54,403 nt of DNA, taken from contig JADIMH010000009.1 in NCBI GenBank assembly GCA_017694885.1, positions 1 through 54,403 on the forward strand, read 5' to 3'. How positions within the stretch are numbered: the first letter of the stretch is position 1; each line of letters starts with the position of its first letter. This document shows positions 16,277-25,027 of the stretch, one piece after another. The translations under genes were made by a program, and so were the position numbers. Source of the DNA: Candidatus Cryptobacteroides faecipullorum (GTDB taxonomy: Bacteria > Bacteroidota > Bacteroidia > Bacteroidales > UBA932). The notes under the pieces were generated by a model. That model was not told the DNA's origin. It saw only the letters and a program-made list of their open reading frames with translations, and searched no databases.

Positions 16277-18172
16277 ATGGGAAAAATTATTGGTATTGAC
16301 TTGGGAACCACGAACTCATGCGTGGCAGTGATGGAAGGCAACGAGCCTACCGTCATCATTAACAATGAGGGCCAGAGGACCACTCCTTCAGTAGTGGCAT
16401 TCACCGACGGCGGCGAAAGGAAAATAGGTAATCCGGCCAAAAGACAGGCCATTACCAATCCTCACAAGACCGTGTTCTCCATAAAGAGGTTCATGGGTGA
16501 GACCTACGATCAGGTAGGCAAGGAAATCGAGAGGATGCCTTACAAGGTAATCAGGGGCGACAACAATACTCCGCGTGTGGATATCGACGGACGTCTCTAC
16601 ACTCCTCAGGAGATTTCCGCAATGATTCTCCAGAAGATGAAAAAGACTGCCGAAGATTATCTGAGACAGGAAGTTACCGAGGCTGTCATCACAGTTCCTG
16701 CATACTTCTCCGATTCACAGAGACAGGCTACTAAAGAGGCCGGAAAAATCGCAGGACTCGATGTTAAGCGTATCATCAACGAACCTACCGCAGCAGCTCT
16801 TGCATACGGCCTCGACAAGAAGAACAAAGACATGAAGATCGCTGTGTACGACCTTGGCGGCGGTACATTCGATATATCAATCCTTGAACTGGGAGACGGT
16901 GTATTCGAGGTCAAATCGACAAACGGCGACACCCACCTCGGAGGCGATGACTTCGACCAGGTGATCATAGACTGGCTGGCTTCAGAGTTCGCTGCCGAGA
17001 ACGGCGGAATCGACCTGAAGAAAGACCCTATGGCACTTCAGAGGCTGAAAGAGGCGGCAGAAAAAGCGAAAATCGAGCTTTCAAGCCAGACCTCAACAGA
17101 AATCAACCTTCCTTACATCATGCCTGTAGACGGTATTCCTAAACATCTGGTAAAGACTCTTACAAGAGCCAAATTCGAGCAGCTTGCAGACGAACTTATC
17201 CAGAGGACCATCGAGCCGTGCCGCAAGGCGCTTTCAGATGCAAACCTTTCTGCATCCGACATCGATGAAGTGCTTCTGGTCGGAGGTTCCACACGTATCC
17301 CGGCCATTCAGGAAATCGTGAAGAAATTCTTCGGCAAGGAGCCTAACAAGAGCGTGAACCCGGATGAGGTCGTAGCCATCGGAGCAGCAATCCAGGGCGG
17401 CGTACTCGCCGGTGACGTTAAAGATGTCCTCCTTCTGGATGTGACCCCTCTTTCACTCGGTATCGAGACTCTCGGCGGTGTGATGACCAAACTTATCGAG
17501 TCCAACACCACCATCCCTACCCGCAAGTCGGAGGTATTCTCTACCGCAGCCGACAACCAGCCTTCAGTAGAGATCCACGTCCTTCAGGGAGAACGTCCTA
17601 TGGCTAAGGACAACAAGGAAATCGGACGTTTCCATCTGGACGGAATCGCTCCTGCTCCAAGGGGAATCCCTCAGATTGAAGTTACATTCGATATCGATGC
17701 CAACGGTATCCTGAACGTTTCTGCCAAAGACAAGGCTACAGGCAAAGAGCAGAAGATCCGTATCGAGGCTTCATCCGGACTCAGCGAGGATGAAATCAAG
17801 AGGATGCGTGACGAGGCCAAGGCCAATGAGGCAGCCGACAAGGCAGAGAAAGAGCGTGTGGACAAGATCAACACCGCAGACACACTCTGCTTCCAGAGCG
17901 ACAAGAACCTCAAAGAGTATGGAGACAAGATTCCGGCCGACAAGAAAGGCGCTATCGAGACTGCACTCGGCAGCCTGAAAGAGGCAGTCAAGTCACAGAA
18001 CATCAGCGATATCGAAAGATATACCGAAGCTCTGAACAATGCATGGCACGCTGCTTCCGAAGATATGGCCAAAGCAGCCGGAGCTCAGCAGGGCGGTCCT
18101 CAGAACCCTTATCAGGGCGGTCCTCAGGGCGGCAACAACGGCCCGGACAACCAGGGACCTGACGAGCAGTAA
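16277..18172 (+). CDS. dnaK: molecular chaperone DnaK (Hsp70)
   Basis: This is the ATP-dependent chaperone of the DnaK/DnaJ/GrpE system. The nucleotide-binding domain has [46 protein letters not shown] and [12 protein letters not shown]; the substrate-binding domain begins near [17 protein letters not shown], followed by the helical lid and a Gly/Gln/Asn-rich tail ending GPDEQ. The length (631) is typical. It is monocistronic: dnaJ and grpE are not adjacent and a strong terminator follows. The start is fixed by the conserved N-terminus. Confidence 0.99.
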   Translation: MGKIIGIDLGTTNSCVAVMEGNEPTVIINNEGQRTTPSVVAFTDGGERKIGNPAKRQAITNPHKTVFSIKRFMGETYDQVGKEIERMPYKVIRGDNNTPRVDIDGRLYTPQEISAMILQKMKKTAEDYLRQEVTEAVITVPAYFSDSQRQATKEAGKIAGLDVKRIINEPTAAALAYGLDKKNKDMKIAVYDLGGGTFDISILELGDGVFEVKSTNGDTHLGGDDFDQVIIDWLASEFAAENGGIDLKKDPMALQRLKEAAEKAKIELSSQTSTEINLPYIMPVDGIPKHLVKTLTRAKFEQLADELIQRTIEPCRKALSDANLSASDIDEVLLVGGSTRIPAIQEIVKKFFGKEPNKSVNPDEVVAIGAAIQGGVLAGDVKDVLLLDVTPLSLGIETLGGVMTKLIESNTTIPTRKSEVFSTAADNQPSVEIHVLQGERPMAKDNKEIGRFHLDGIAPAPRGIPQIEVTFDIDANGILNVSAKDKATGKEQKIRIEASSGLSEDEIKRMRDEAKANEAADKAEKERVDKINTADTLCFQSDKNLKEYGDKIPADKKGAIETALGSLKEAVKSQNISDIERYTEALNNAWHAASEDMAKAAGAQQGGPQNPYQGGPQGGNNGPDNQGPDEQ

Positions 18173-18192
18173 TCAGAAAACCGACAATATGG

Positions 18193-18229
18193 AAAACGGC
18201 CGGAGGCACACAGACCTCCGGCCGTTTTT
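18193..18229 (+). terminator. intrinsic terminator of dnaK
   Basis: A 14-bp stem pairs AAAACGGCCGGAGG (18193-18206) with CCTCCGGCCGTTTT (18215-18228) around an 8-base loop, ending in TTTTT. Being A-rich on one side and T-rich on the other, it can also stop the convergent GH43 gene. Confidence 0.92.
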
Positions 18230-18232
18230 GTA

Positions 18233-19183
18233 TTATTCGGCAATAACGGGCGTAAAATAATTCCCGTCTATCACCAGTCTGTCCGCCCCGTCTTTCTGTT
18301 TCCGGAATCCGGCAGAAGCAATGTGCATTATCCTCGGATGAATCCTTTCGGAATCATGATGGGAGTGGAATACTATCTTCAGTCTGCCCTTCCTGTCATG
18401 GAAAAAGGCGTGATGGCCCACACCAACAAGACCATCCGGGGCACACAGGAGAGGGTTGTCCCCATACTTGGTCCACGGTCCGTTTACACTGTCGGAAACG
18501 GCACAGCCTACACCGTAAAGCTTGCTCTCATAACTGTTGGCCGAATATGTGAGATAATATTTTCCTTTGTGTTCCATGACAAACGGACCTTCATTGACAG
18601 ACGGCCATTCCTGCTCCCATAGCTGGCTCATCCGGATGCAGAAACACATTGTTTCCATCTTTATCGTTTTCAGGTCATCTTCCAGTTCCGCCATCCATAC
18701 TACATTGCCGCCGTCAAAGCGCACCCAGAATATATACGGTGTACCGTCTTCATCGATGAACAGGGAATTGTCGATACCCTTTTCCGCCAGCATTGGTTTC
18801 TGCTCCTTCTGCACAAAAGGCCCGAGGGGCGAGTCCGATTCTGCAAAGCATATGTGCTCGTCTGCCGAATAGTACATCAGATATCCTCCATCTTTTTTCT
18901 TGTAGACCTCAGGTGCCCAGAACCAGCGCTCCCCGTAGGAGCTGTCCTTGTGCAGCGCCAGATATCCGGGCCTCGAGTCCGGCCACTCCCATGACTTCAG
19001 GTCATCCGAGACCAGTACCACTATACCGTCCGGAGAATATGTGCCATAGGCATAATACCTGCCTCCGTCATAAAGTATATAAGGGTCCGCAAGCGGCACG
19101 GGCGATGCAGTGCCTGCACCGACTTCCGCACCTGCCGGCACTGCCGCAAGCACAAGAAATAAAATGAAAAACAACTTCTTCAT
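18233..19183 (-). CDS. GH43-type secreted glycosidase (shorter of a tandem pair)
   Basis: This is a five-bladed beta-propeller protein of the GH43 clan, typically arabinofuranosidase or xylosidase. A Sec signal (MKKLFFILFLVLAAVPAGA) is followed by PLADPYILYDGGRYYAYGT with the catalytic-base Asp, IDNSLFIDEDGTPYIFW with the pKa-modulating Asp, and WPSVNEGPFVMEHKGKYYLTYS with the acid Glu. The 316 residues amount to a bare catalytic domain with no extra carbohydrate-binding module. It follows a second GH43 by 17 bp on the same strand. Substrate is not determinable from sequence alone. Confidence 0.9.
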   Translation of the reverse strand: MKKLFFILFLVLAAVPAGAEVGAGTASPVPLADPYILYDGGRYYAYGTYSPDGIVVLVSDDLKSWEWPDSRPGYLALHKDSSYGERWFWAPEVYKKKDGGYLMYYSADEHICFAESDSPLGPFVQKEQKPMLAEKGIDNSLFIDEDGTPYIFWVRFDGGNVVWMAELEDDLKTIKMETMCFCIRMSQLWEQEWPSVNEGPFVMEHKGKYYLTYSANSYESKLYGVGCAVSDSVNGPWTKYGDNPLLCAPDGLVGVGHHAFFHDRKGRLKIVFHSHHDSERIHPRIMHIASAGFRKQKDGADRLVIDGNYFTPVIAE

Positions 19184-19200
19184 GTCTTTCCTATCGGTAA

Positions 19201-20283
19201 TTATCTGTTTCCCAAAGTCGGACCGTCTACCGAAAGCTTGCCGTCCCCGATTTTCATTCTGTCAATGAACACCACTCTCTGGTCTCCCGTAGCTTCGGTA
19301 CGGCCGTGATAGACGCAGTACATGGTCTTGCCGTCACGTGACCAGGTGACACTGTTGTGCCCAGTCCCGGTGACATCGCCGTTTTTGCTTAGGACCGGAT
19401 TCGAGTCAGACTTTACATACGGACCGAGAGGGCTGTCGGAAACTGCGTAGCCGACTGCATAATTCGCCCCGCCGAAAAAGTTGGCGGAATACATCATATA
19501 ATATTTGCCGTCATCCTTAATAAGGAATGACCCTTCGGTCCAGCGCCTGTTGGCCTCGCCATGCGTAACAGAGCGGCTTTCCCATTCAGCCTGGGTATCA
19601 TCCAGAGAAACAGGAGGTCTGAGAAGCAGGACAGGCTCCCCTATTACGGAACTGAAATCAGGGCTCAGTTCCACTCCGTAAATCCAGCTCTCCTCTATCG
19701 TATCGAACAGGCCTTTCTCTCTGGCCCAATCCGCTATCCCGCTCTCGACAGGATGCTTGTAGCAGCATCTGGAATAGTACAGATAATACCTGCCGTCATC
19801 GTCTGCCAGCACGTTCGCGTCTATTATCGGGTATCCCGGATCAAACAGAGGTCCGTCGGACACATCACGGAACGGTCCTTCCGGAGAATCCGACACCGCC
19901 ACCCCAATCCTGAAATTCTCAAGTTCATTTGTCGGGTTGACTTTCCAGTCGGCACTGAAAAACATATAATATTTTCCGTCTTTCCCATATACTTCCGGAG
20001 CCCAGAAGCAGTCCGTTCCCCAGGATGTCTCCTTATCCGCCTTATAGACCTGGCCTGCATAGTCCCAGTCCGCAAGGTTTTCAGACACATAGCAGCAGAA
20101 GCCGTCATCTACTATCCCGGTACCGTACATATAATACTTGCCGTCGTCTGCCAGAAGTACATACGGATCTCCGAAATCTATATCAAGGGGATTTGAAATT
20201 GAAACTGTCCTGTCGCCGCAGGAAGAAAGGATCGGCAGCATGCACATGGACATGCCTGCCAGTTCGATAAATCTGTGTAACAT
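19201..20283 (-). CDS. GH43-type lipoprotein glycosidase (longer of a tandem pair)
   Basis: This is a second GH43-like propeller, but a lipoprotein (lipobox around PILSSCGD), so probably membrane-anchored. Catalytic features seen are DFGDPYVLLADDGKYYMYGT (base Asp), PIIDANVLADDDGRYYLYYS (modulating Asp), and RWTEGSFLIKDDGKYYMMYSA (acid Glu). An insertion around residues 185-245 (KHPVESGIADWAREK to EWESRSVTHGEANRR) separates it from its neighbour, which has little there. The two enzymes may act in sequence on one polymer, one anchored and one soluble. Confidence 0.9.
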   Translation of the reverse strand: MLHRFIELAGMSMCMLPILSSCGDRTVSISNPLDIDFGDPYVLLADDGKYYMYGTGIVDDGFCCYVSENLADWDYAGQVYKADKETSWGTDCFWAPEVYGKDGKYYMFFSADWKVNPTNELENFRIGVAVSDSPEGPFRDVSDGPLFDPGYPIIDANVLADDDGRYYLYYSRCCYKHPVESGIADWAREKGLFDTIEESWIYGVELSPDFSSVIGEPVLLLRPPVSLDDTQAEWESRSVTHGEANRRWTEGSFLIKDDGKYYMMYSANFFGGANYAVGYAVSDSPLGPYVKSDSNPVLSKNGDVTGTGHNSVTWSRDGKTMYCVYHGRTEATGDQRVVFIDRMKIGDGKLSVDGPTLGNR

Positions 20284-20285
20284 TA

Positions 20286-20513
20286 TTAAAATAGTGTGGG
20301 ATGATTGTCCTCCAGTTCTTTCAGGACCTTCTCCATTATCGCTTCGCGGAACAGAACGGCCTTGGTGTGGACCTTAAAAAGGCTGCAATATTGGGAAATG
20401 GCTGCCATTTCACTGTCATTCAGATAGATGACCTGCCGGTGTTTCCTCACCAATGAGGCTTTCTGTTTTTTCAGGTATTCAGGATCTACGGTAGAAGAAG
20501 TCCTTTTCTTCAT
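20286..20513 (-). CDS. small conserved Bacteroidales protein, possible ribbon-helix-helix type
   Basis: This 75-residue protein is basic at the N-terminus (MKKRTSSTVDPEYLKKQK) and ends KVLKELEDNHPTLF. The middle, RQVIYLNDSEMAAISQYC, has the strand-helix pattern of ribbon-helix-helix DNA-binding proteins, and I recall closely similar small proteins in Bacteroidales genomes without an assigned function. It ends 2 bp before the GH43 lipoprotein gene, so it may be co-transcribed with it. A -7 box (TATTTTTG on the minus strand, 20553-20546) lies 32 bp upstream. The function is unproven. Confidence 0.65.
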   Translation of the reverse strand: MKKRTSSTVDPEYLKKQKASLVRKHRQVIYLNDSEMAAISQYCSLFKVHTKAVLFREAIMEKVLKELEDNHPTLF

Positions 20514-20545
20514 GACTCTAAAATATGGATGTTAAAATTTTTCCA

Positions 20546-20553
20546 CAAAAATA
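20546..20553 (-). promoter_or_regulatory. -7 box for the small protein-GH43 operon
   Basis: The minus strand reads TATTTTTG, matching TAnnTTTG, 32 bp before the start at 20513. No good TTG is seen at the -33 position. Confidence 0.45.
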
Positions 20554-20575
20554 AGAAATTATTCAGGAATTGTCT

Positions 20576-20583
20576 TACCTTTG
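20576..20583 (+). promoter_or_regulatory. -7 box for the arginine operon leader
   Basis: TACCTTTG matches TAnnTTTG. A short frame with an ATG begins 6 bp after it. The -33 element is not obvious. It is divergent from the minus-strand -7 box 22 bp to the left. Confidence 0.5.
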
Positions 20584-20589
20584 CACCCG

Positions 20590-20667
20590 ATGATCAAAAC
20601 CGGAGACATATTTTCATATTGTTCCGTACATTCGGAAGTCCGATGCAGGTCTTTAGTCCGAATGTAG
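20590..20667 (+). CDS. candidate arginine leader peptide (25 residues)
   Basis: An ATG frame of 25 codons starts 6 bp after a -7 box and ends in EVRCRSLVRM before a TAG. Arg codons 18 (CGA), 20 (AGG) and 24 (CGA) cluster near the end. The codon 24 Arg and the stop fall inside the right arm of a perfect 10-bp inverted repeat. It lies 188 bp upstream of the first arginine-operon gene. The pattern fits ribosome-mediated attenuation by arginine supply, but three Arg codons could occur by chance, and no U-rich terminator is clear. Confidence 0.35.
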   Translation: MIKTGDIFSYCSVHSEVRCRSLVRM

Positions 20668-20689
20668 GAGGGTAATACGTTTACCTTCC
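20627..20689 (+). promoter_or_regulatory. two tandem stem-loops in the arginine operon leader
   Basis: Stem 1 pairs TACATTCGGA (20627-20636) with TCCGAATGTA (20657-20666), a perfect 10 bp. Stem 2 pairs GGAGGGTAA (20667-20675) with TTACCTTCC (20681-20689), 9 bp with one G-U. A short competing pairing, CGGA/TCCG (20633-20642), shares the left arm of stem 1; GTTACC at 20708-20713 could replace the right arm of stem 2. Mutually exclusive pairings of this kind are typical of a regulatory leader. The rest of the gene-poor stretch 20514-20855 shows nothing else I recognise. Confidence 0.5.
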
Positions 20690-20855
20690 CACTTCTCAGG
20701 AACTTTTGTTACCGGATTTTCCAAAAATACCGAATACGAAGTTTAAAACAGGCATTTAATTGCAATTGACAATCGAGGTTTGTCTTGCTGTTAGGGGCTT
20801 TATGTGTTTTACCGTATATCCAAAGGCTCGACACTCCTGCAAACAAGTTGAAAAA

Positions 20856-21428
20856 ATGAATATCGAAGTGATGGTGGCAGATGAAAGCCACGAGAAATTC
20901 GCTCAGGAAATCTGTGATGAAATGTATATTTCCGCACAGGAAAGAGGAACAGGAATAGCCAGACGCAGCCCTGAGTATGTAATCGGAAAAATGAGGGACG
21001 GAAAAGCTGTGATAGCCGTCGCCGAAGACGGAAGGTTCGCCGGATTTTCATATATCGAAACCTGGGGAGGCAAACAGTACGTGGCCAATTCCGGTCTGAT
21101 AGTGGCACATCCGTTCCGTGGAGTAGGACTTGCCAAACGTATAAAAGAACAGATTTTCCTGCTGTCAAGGAAACGCTTCCCGCAGGCAAAGATTTTCAGC
21201 ATAACCACAGGAGCCGCCGTAATGAAAATGAATTACGAACTCGGGTTCAGACCTGTCCCGTTCTCGGAACTGACAGACGACCCGGAGTTCTGGAAAGGAT
21301 GCCAGGGATGTACGAATTTCTCTATACTGCAGAAGAACAATTACCGGATGTGCCTGTGTACCGGCCTTTTATACGACCCGAAAGAACACATCGCCATCAA
21401 CAGGCTTGAAATCAAAATCGCACAGTAA
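20856..21428 (+). CDS. GNAT-family acyltransferase at the head of the arginine operon
   Basis: This is an N-acyltransferase of the GNAT fold: VAEDGRFAGFSYIETWGG strands, then the acyl-CoA-binding motif A in SGLIVAHPFRGVGLAKRI, and MKMNYELGFRPVPFSEL motif B. An in-frame frame extends upstream to 20760, but the ATG at 20856 (MNIEVMVADE) gives the normal N-terminus. It precedes argG by 42 bp in the arginine operon. Since argF' here uses succinylated intermediates, this enzyme is a reasonable candidate for the glutamate N-acylation step, but that is inference: no substrate motif distinguishes it. The C-terminus (QGCTNFSILQ) is conserved in the argG-linked members I recall. Confidence 0.85.
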   Translation: MNIEVMVADESHEKFAQEICDEMYISAQERGTGIARRSPEYVIGKMRDGKAVIAVAEDGRFAGFSYIETWGGKQYVANSGLIVAHPFRGVGLAKRIKEQIFLLSRKRFPQAKIFSITTGAAVMKMNYELGFRPVPFSELTDDPEFWKGCQGCTNFSILQKNNYRMCLCTGLLYDPKEHIAINRLEIKIAQ

Positions 21429-21470
21429 CAAATATCATATTGGCCGTAAGGCCGCAAAATTCCGGAAATC

Positions 21471-22685
21471 ATGAAAAACAATAAAGCAGTTCTCGCTTTC
21501 AGCGGAGGTCTCGACACCTCTTTCTGCATCCCTTATCTCATCAACGAAAAAGATCTTGAAGTACATACCGTAATGGTCAATACCGGCGGATTTTCTCCAG
21601 AGGAAGAAGCCGCAATAGAAAAGAAGGCCCTCGGACTCGGTGCCGCTTCCCATGTGAATATCAATGCAGTGGACACCTACTACAGACACGGACTCAAATA
21701 CCTTATCTTCGGAAATGTCCTGAAAAACGCGACTTATCCGCTGTCGGTCAGTTCAGAGCGGGTTTTCCAGGCTTTAGAGGTGCTCAAGCATGTGAAAAGG
21801 CTCGGGGCCGAATACGTTGCGCACGGCAGTACGGGAGCCGGCAACGACCAGGTGAGATTCGATATCGTATTCGAGATACTCGCCCCGGAAGTGAAAGTCA
21901 TAGCACCGATCAGAGAACTCGGAATCACCCGCCAGGAAGAAATAGACTATCTGCAGAAGCACGGATTCGACTATTCGTGGGAGAAAGCTAAATACTCTAT
22001 AAACCAGGGGCTTTGGGGAACAAGCATCGGAGGGGTGGAAACGCTCTCTTCAGACGGTTATCTTCCTGAAGAGGCATACCCTACCAAAGTAACGAAGTCC
22101 GCTCCCGAACATATAAAGATAGGGTTTGAGAAAGGCGAGCCCGTATCATTCAACGGAAAGAAAATGTCCCCTGTGGAAGTGATCCTGGCAGTGCGTGAGG
22201 CGGCCGCACCGTTCGGAATCGGAAGGGACATCCATGTCGGGGATACCATAATAGGTATCAAAGGCAGGGTCGCATTCGAGGCTGCGGCTCCGCTGATCCT
22301 CATAAAGGCCCATCACCTTCTTGAAAAACACGTGCTTACCAAAGGGCAGCTTTACTGGAAAGACCAGATATCCGTATGGTACGGGCAGCAGATGCACGAG
22401 GCCATGTACCTGGATCCGGTCATGAGGGACATGGAAGCAATGATGGACAACATGGAGCAGCATGTGACAGGCGAGGTGGAAGTGGCTCTCATGCCGTACC
22501 ATTTCTCCGTGCTCGGATGCAGTAGTTCACATGACCTGATGAGTTCGAAATTCGGGTCTTACGGTGAAATAAACAAGTCGTACACAGGGGCTGACGTGGT
22601 GGGATTCACCAAGGTACTGGCAAATCCGCTGAAAATCTACTACAGTGTAAACAACGAAAGCGCCGCTGACGCAATTTCCGAATAA
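21471..22685 (+). CDS. argG: argininosuccinate synthase
   Basis: This enzyme condenses citrulline and aspartate with ATP to argininosuccinate. The pyrophosphatase-type P-loop AFSGGLDTSFCIPYL is at the N-terminus. Other family landmarks are EYVAHGSTGAGNDQVRF, YSINQGLWGTSIGG, and HDLMSSKFGSYGE. The 404 residues match the family. It lies 2 bp upstream of argC, in one transcription unit with the GNAT gene. argH and argB are not in the window. Confidence 0.98.
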   Translation: MKNNKAVLAFSGGLDTSFCIPYLINEKDLEVHTVMVNTGGFSPEEEAAIEKKALGLGAASHVNINAVDTYYRHGLKYLIFGNVLKNATYPLSVSSERVFQALEVLKHVKRLGAEYVAHGSTGAGNDQVRFDIVFEILAPEVKVIAPIRELGITRQEEIDYLQKHGFDYSWEKAKYSINQGLWGTSIGGVETLSSDGYLPEEAYPTKVTKSAPEHIKIGFEKGEPVSFNGKKMSPVEVILAVREAAAPFGIGRDIHVGDTIIGIKGRVAFEAAAPLILIKAHHLLEKHVLTKGQLYWKDQISVWYGQQMHEAMYLDPVMRDMEAMMDNMEQHVTGEVEVALMPYHFSVLGCSSSHDLMSSKFGSYGEINKSYTGADVVGFTKVLANPLKIYYSVNNESAADAISE

Positions 22686-22687
22686 TC

Positions 22688-23698
22688 ATGAAGATACGAG
22701 CAGCAATAGCTGGTGCTACCGGATATACCGGAGGAGAACTTCTGAGAATCCTCCTGCGCCACCCGTCCGTGGAAGTCGTAGCGGCAACTACAACATCTTC
22801 GGATGGAACGCCTGTCACCGATGTGCACAGGGATCTTCTCGGAGAGACCGACCTGAAGTTCGGAACGGAACTCAATGATCCTGACGTGCTTTTCCTGTGC
22901 CTCGGGCACGGGATTTCAAGGCAGTTCATCGACTCTCACGACATTAAACCCGGATGCAGGATAATAGACCTGGGAAATGATTTCCGGCTCGACGGCAAGT
23001 ATGCCGGAAGGGATTTCATATACGGACTTTGCGAACAGGACAGGGATGCTTGCCGGGATGCCAACGACATCGCCAATCCGGGATGTTTCGCTACTGCCAT
23101 CCAGCTGGCACTCTTACCGTTAGCTTCAGCAGGCCTGCTCACGGACGAAGTACATGTGACTGCGATAACCGGTTCTACCGGAGCCGGGAAAAAGCTGTCG
23201 GAGACATCGCATTTCAGTTACCGCACCGACAACATATCCATCTACAAACTGTTCACCCACCAGCATCTGGCCGAAATCAGGCAGAATATAGGAAACATAA
23301 TGTCTGCCTGTAACGGACAAGAATCCGGAAGCGCCCATACAGGCTGTCCGGCGGTGAACTTCGTGCCGATGAGAGGAGATTTCGCCAGAGGTATTTTCGC
23401 AAGTGTATATACCAGAGCCGCAAAAGGATACGGCGAGGACGCATACAGGGAGCTTTTCGACAGATACTATGAATCCTCTCCTTTTGTATTCCATTCCGAA
23501 GCTCCGGTATCGATGAAAGAGGTAGTGAACACCAACAAAGGCCTGCTTCATGTGGAAGTGCATGACGGATATGTGCATGTGGCTTCGGTGATTGACAATC
23601 TGATAAAAGGGGCGAGCGGACAGGCTGTCCAGAATATGAACCTGATGTTCGGGCTTGACGAAACCGCCGGGCTTTCGCTGAAGGGGTCGGCATTCTGA
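22688..23698 (+). CDS. argC: N-acyl-gamma-glutamyl-phosphate reductase
   Basis: This enzyme makes the N-acyl-glutamate semialdehyde with NADPH. It has the Rossmann start AAIAGATGYTGGELLRILL, the catalytic Cys133 in NPGCFATAIQ, and the glycine-rich GSTGAGKKLSE. In this lineage the acyl group is probably succinyl, by analogy with the argF' in the same cluster. It is directly coupled to argG (2 bp) and is followed by a 195-bp spacer that holds a large inverted repeat before argD. Confidence 0.97.
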   Translation: MKIRAAIAGATGYTGGELLRILLRHPSVEVVAATTTSSDGTPVTDVHRDLLGETDLKFGTELNDPDVLFLCLGHGISRQFIDSHDIKPGCRIIDLGNDFRLDGKYAGRDFIYGLCEQDRDACRDANDIANPGCFATAIQLALLPLASAGLLTDEVHVTAITGSTGAGKKLSETSHFSYRTDNISIYKLFTHQHLAEIRQNIGNIMSACNGQESGSAHTGCPAVNFVPMRGDFARGIFASVYTRAAKGYGEDAYRELFDRYYESSPFVFHSEAPVSMKEVVNTNKGLLHVEVHDGYVHVASVIDNLIKGASGQAVQNMNLMFGLDETAGLSLKGSAF

Positions 23699-23714
23699 TT
23701 CATCTGGATCCGGT

Positions 23715-23797
23715 ACGGGAGAGACAGTTTTTAAAACCCCTCCCACTTCGTGGGGCCCTCCCTGTGCGGGCGCAACGGTTTTAAAACTGTCTCCCGT
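23715..23797. repeat. long imperfect inverted repeat between argC and argD
   Basis: The left arm (23715-23738, starting ACGGGAGAGACAG) and right arm (23777-23797, ending CTGTCTCCCGT) are complementary apart from two small insertions (one GA, one T). The inner 38 bases hold two CCCTCCC units, each with a small hairpin. The same CCCTCCC and GTGCGGGC units recur at 27061-27110, so this is a dispersed element. As RNA it would fold into one long stem and could affect argD expression. Confidence 0.7.
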
Positions 23798-23893
23798 TCC
23801 CTGATGCAGGAAATCAACTGTCATCATGAGCGGAGACACAGGCCGGAAACGAAAGAACTGCAGGCCAAACATCAGAAAAAAGAATAACGCAAA

Positions 23894-25027
23894 ATGGAAC
23901 TTTTCAAGACATACAAACTCTGGGACATCGAGCCTGTCCGTGGGCTTGACACCACACTCTGGGACAAGGATGGAGTCGAATACACCGACCTCTACGGCGG
24001 ACATGCGGTAATTTCCATCGGGCACTCCCATCCTCACTATGTGAAGATGCTGTCCGACCAGCTGGCAAGGCTGGGCTTCTACTCGAACGCAGTACAGAAC
24101 TCGCTTCAGAAAGAACTTGCCCACAGACTCGGAAAGGCCTGCGGATACGAAAACTACTCGCTTTTTCTGTGTAACAGCGGGGCCGAGGCCAACGAGAATG
24201 CCATGAAACTGGCTTCTTTCCATACCGGGAAAAGCAGGATCCTGGCATTCGGAAAGTCATTCCACGGAAGGACATCCGGTGCAGTAGCCGTTACGGACAA
24301 CCCGAAACTGCGTTCCCCTTTCAACACTGTTTCCAATGTAACTTTCGTTCCTCTGAACGATCTGGAAGCTGTAGAAAAGGAACTCTCTTCCGGAGAGTAT
24401 GCCGGAGTCATAATCGAGGGAATCCAGGGAGTTGCCGGCATCTATGAACCTGCTGACTCATTCCTCAAGGAATTGAGGACACTCTGCACCGCATCCGGTG
24501 CAGTGCTGATCCTGGACGAGATACAGTCCGGTTACGGGCGCACCGGAAAATTCTTCGCACACCAGTATTCCGGCATAATGGCGGACATCGTCACCACAGC
24601 CAAAGGAATGGGCAACGGTTTCCCGATCGGAGGAGTGATAATCTCACCTGAAATCAAGGCTGAATACGGCATGCTCGGGACGACTTTCGGAGGAAACCAT
24701 CTGGCATGTACGGCAGCATTGGCAGTACTCGATGTGATAGAAAACGAGCACCTTATAGAGAATGCAGCCAAAATCGGAGAATATTTCCATTCGGCTTTCC
24801 ATCCCCACGGACAGCTGCACAGTGTGCTGAAGGAATACCGAGGGAAAGGCCTTATGATAGGGCTGGAAATCAAGGAGGAATATGCCGGACTGCGCGACCG
24901 TCTCCTGTTTGAAAAGCATTATTTTACAGGGGCCGCCGGAGCGAATGTAATACGCCTCCTGCCTTCCCTGACGATATCACGGAAGACTGCGGAAGGGTTT
25001 ATGGCAGCACTGGAGTCACTTGTCTGA
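23894..25027 (+). CDS. argD: acyl-ornithine aminotransferase
   Basis: This is a class III PLP-dependent aminotransferase that forms N-acyl-ornithine. It contains NSGAEANENAMKLA, FGKSFHGRTSGA, LILDEIQSGYGRTGKFF, and the PLP Lys237 in TTAKGMGNGFPIGG, then GTTFGGNHLACTAALAVLD. The length (377) is typical. Its 3' end overlaps the convergent EamA gene by 12 bp. N-succinyl rather than N-acetyl ornithine is the expected product because the carbamoyltransferase in the cluster is of the succinyl type. Confidence 0.95.
   Translation: MELFKTYKLWDIEPVRGLDTTLWDKDGVEYTDLYGGHAVISIGHSHPHYVKMLSDQLARLGFYSNAVQNSLQKELAHRLGKACGYENYSLFLCNSGAEANENAMKLASFHTGKSRILAFGKSFHGRTSGAVAVTDNPKLRSPFNTVSNVTFVPLNDLEAVEKELSSGEYAGVIIEGIQGVAGIYEPADSFLKELRTLCTASGAVLILDEIQSGYGRTGKFFAHQYSGIMADIVTTAKGMGNGFPIGGVIISPEIKAEYGMLGTTFGGNHLACTAALAVLDVIENEHLIENAAKIGEYFHSAFHPHGQLHSVLKEYRGKGLMIGLEIKEEYAGLRDRLLFEKHYFTGAAGANVIRLLPSLTISRKTAEGFMAALESLV

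Noticed and set aside
23126..24223. A 365-codon minus-strand frame across argC and argD
   Set aside because: It spans two clear genes and the inverted repeat on the plus strand; no domain is recognisable.
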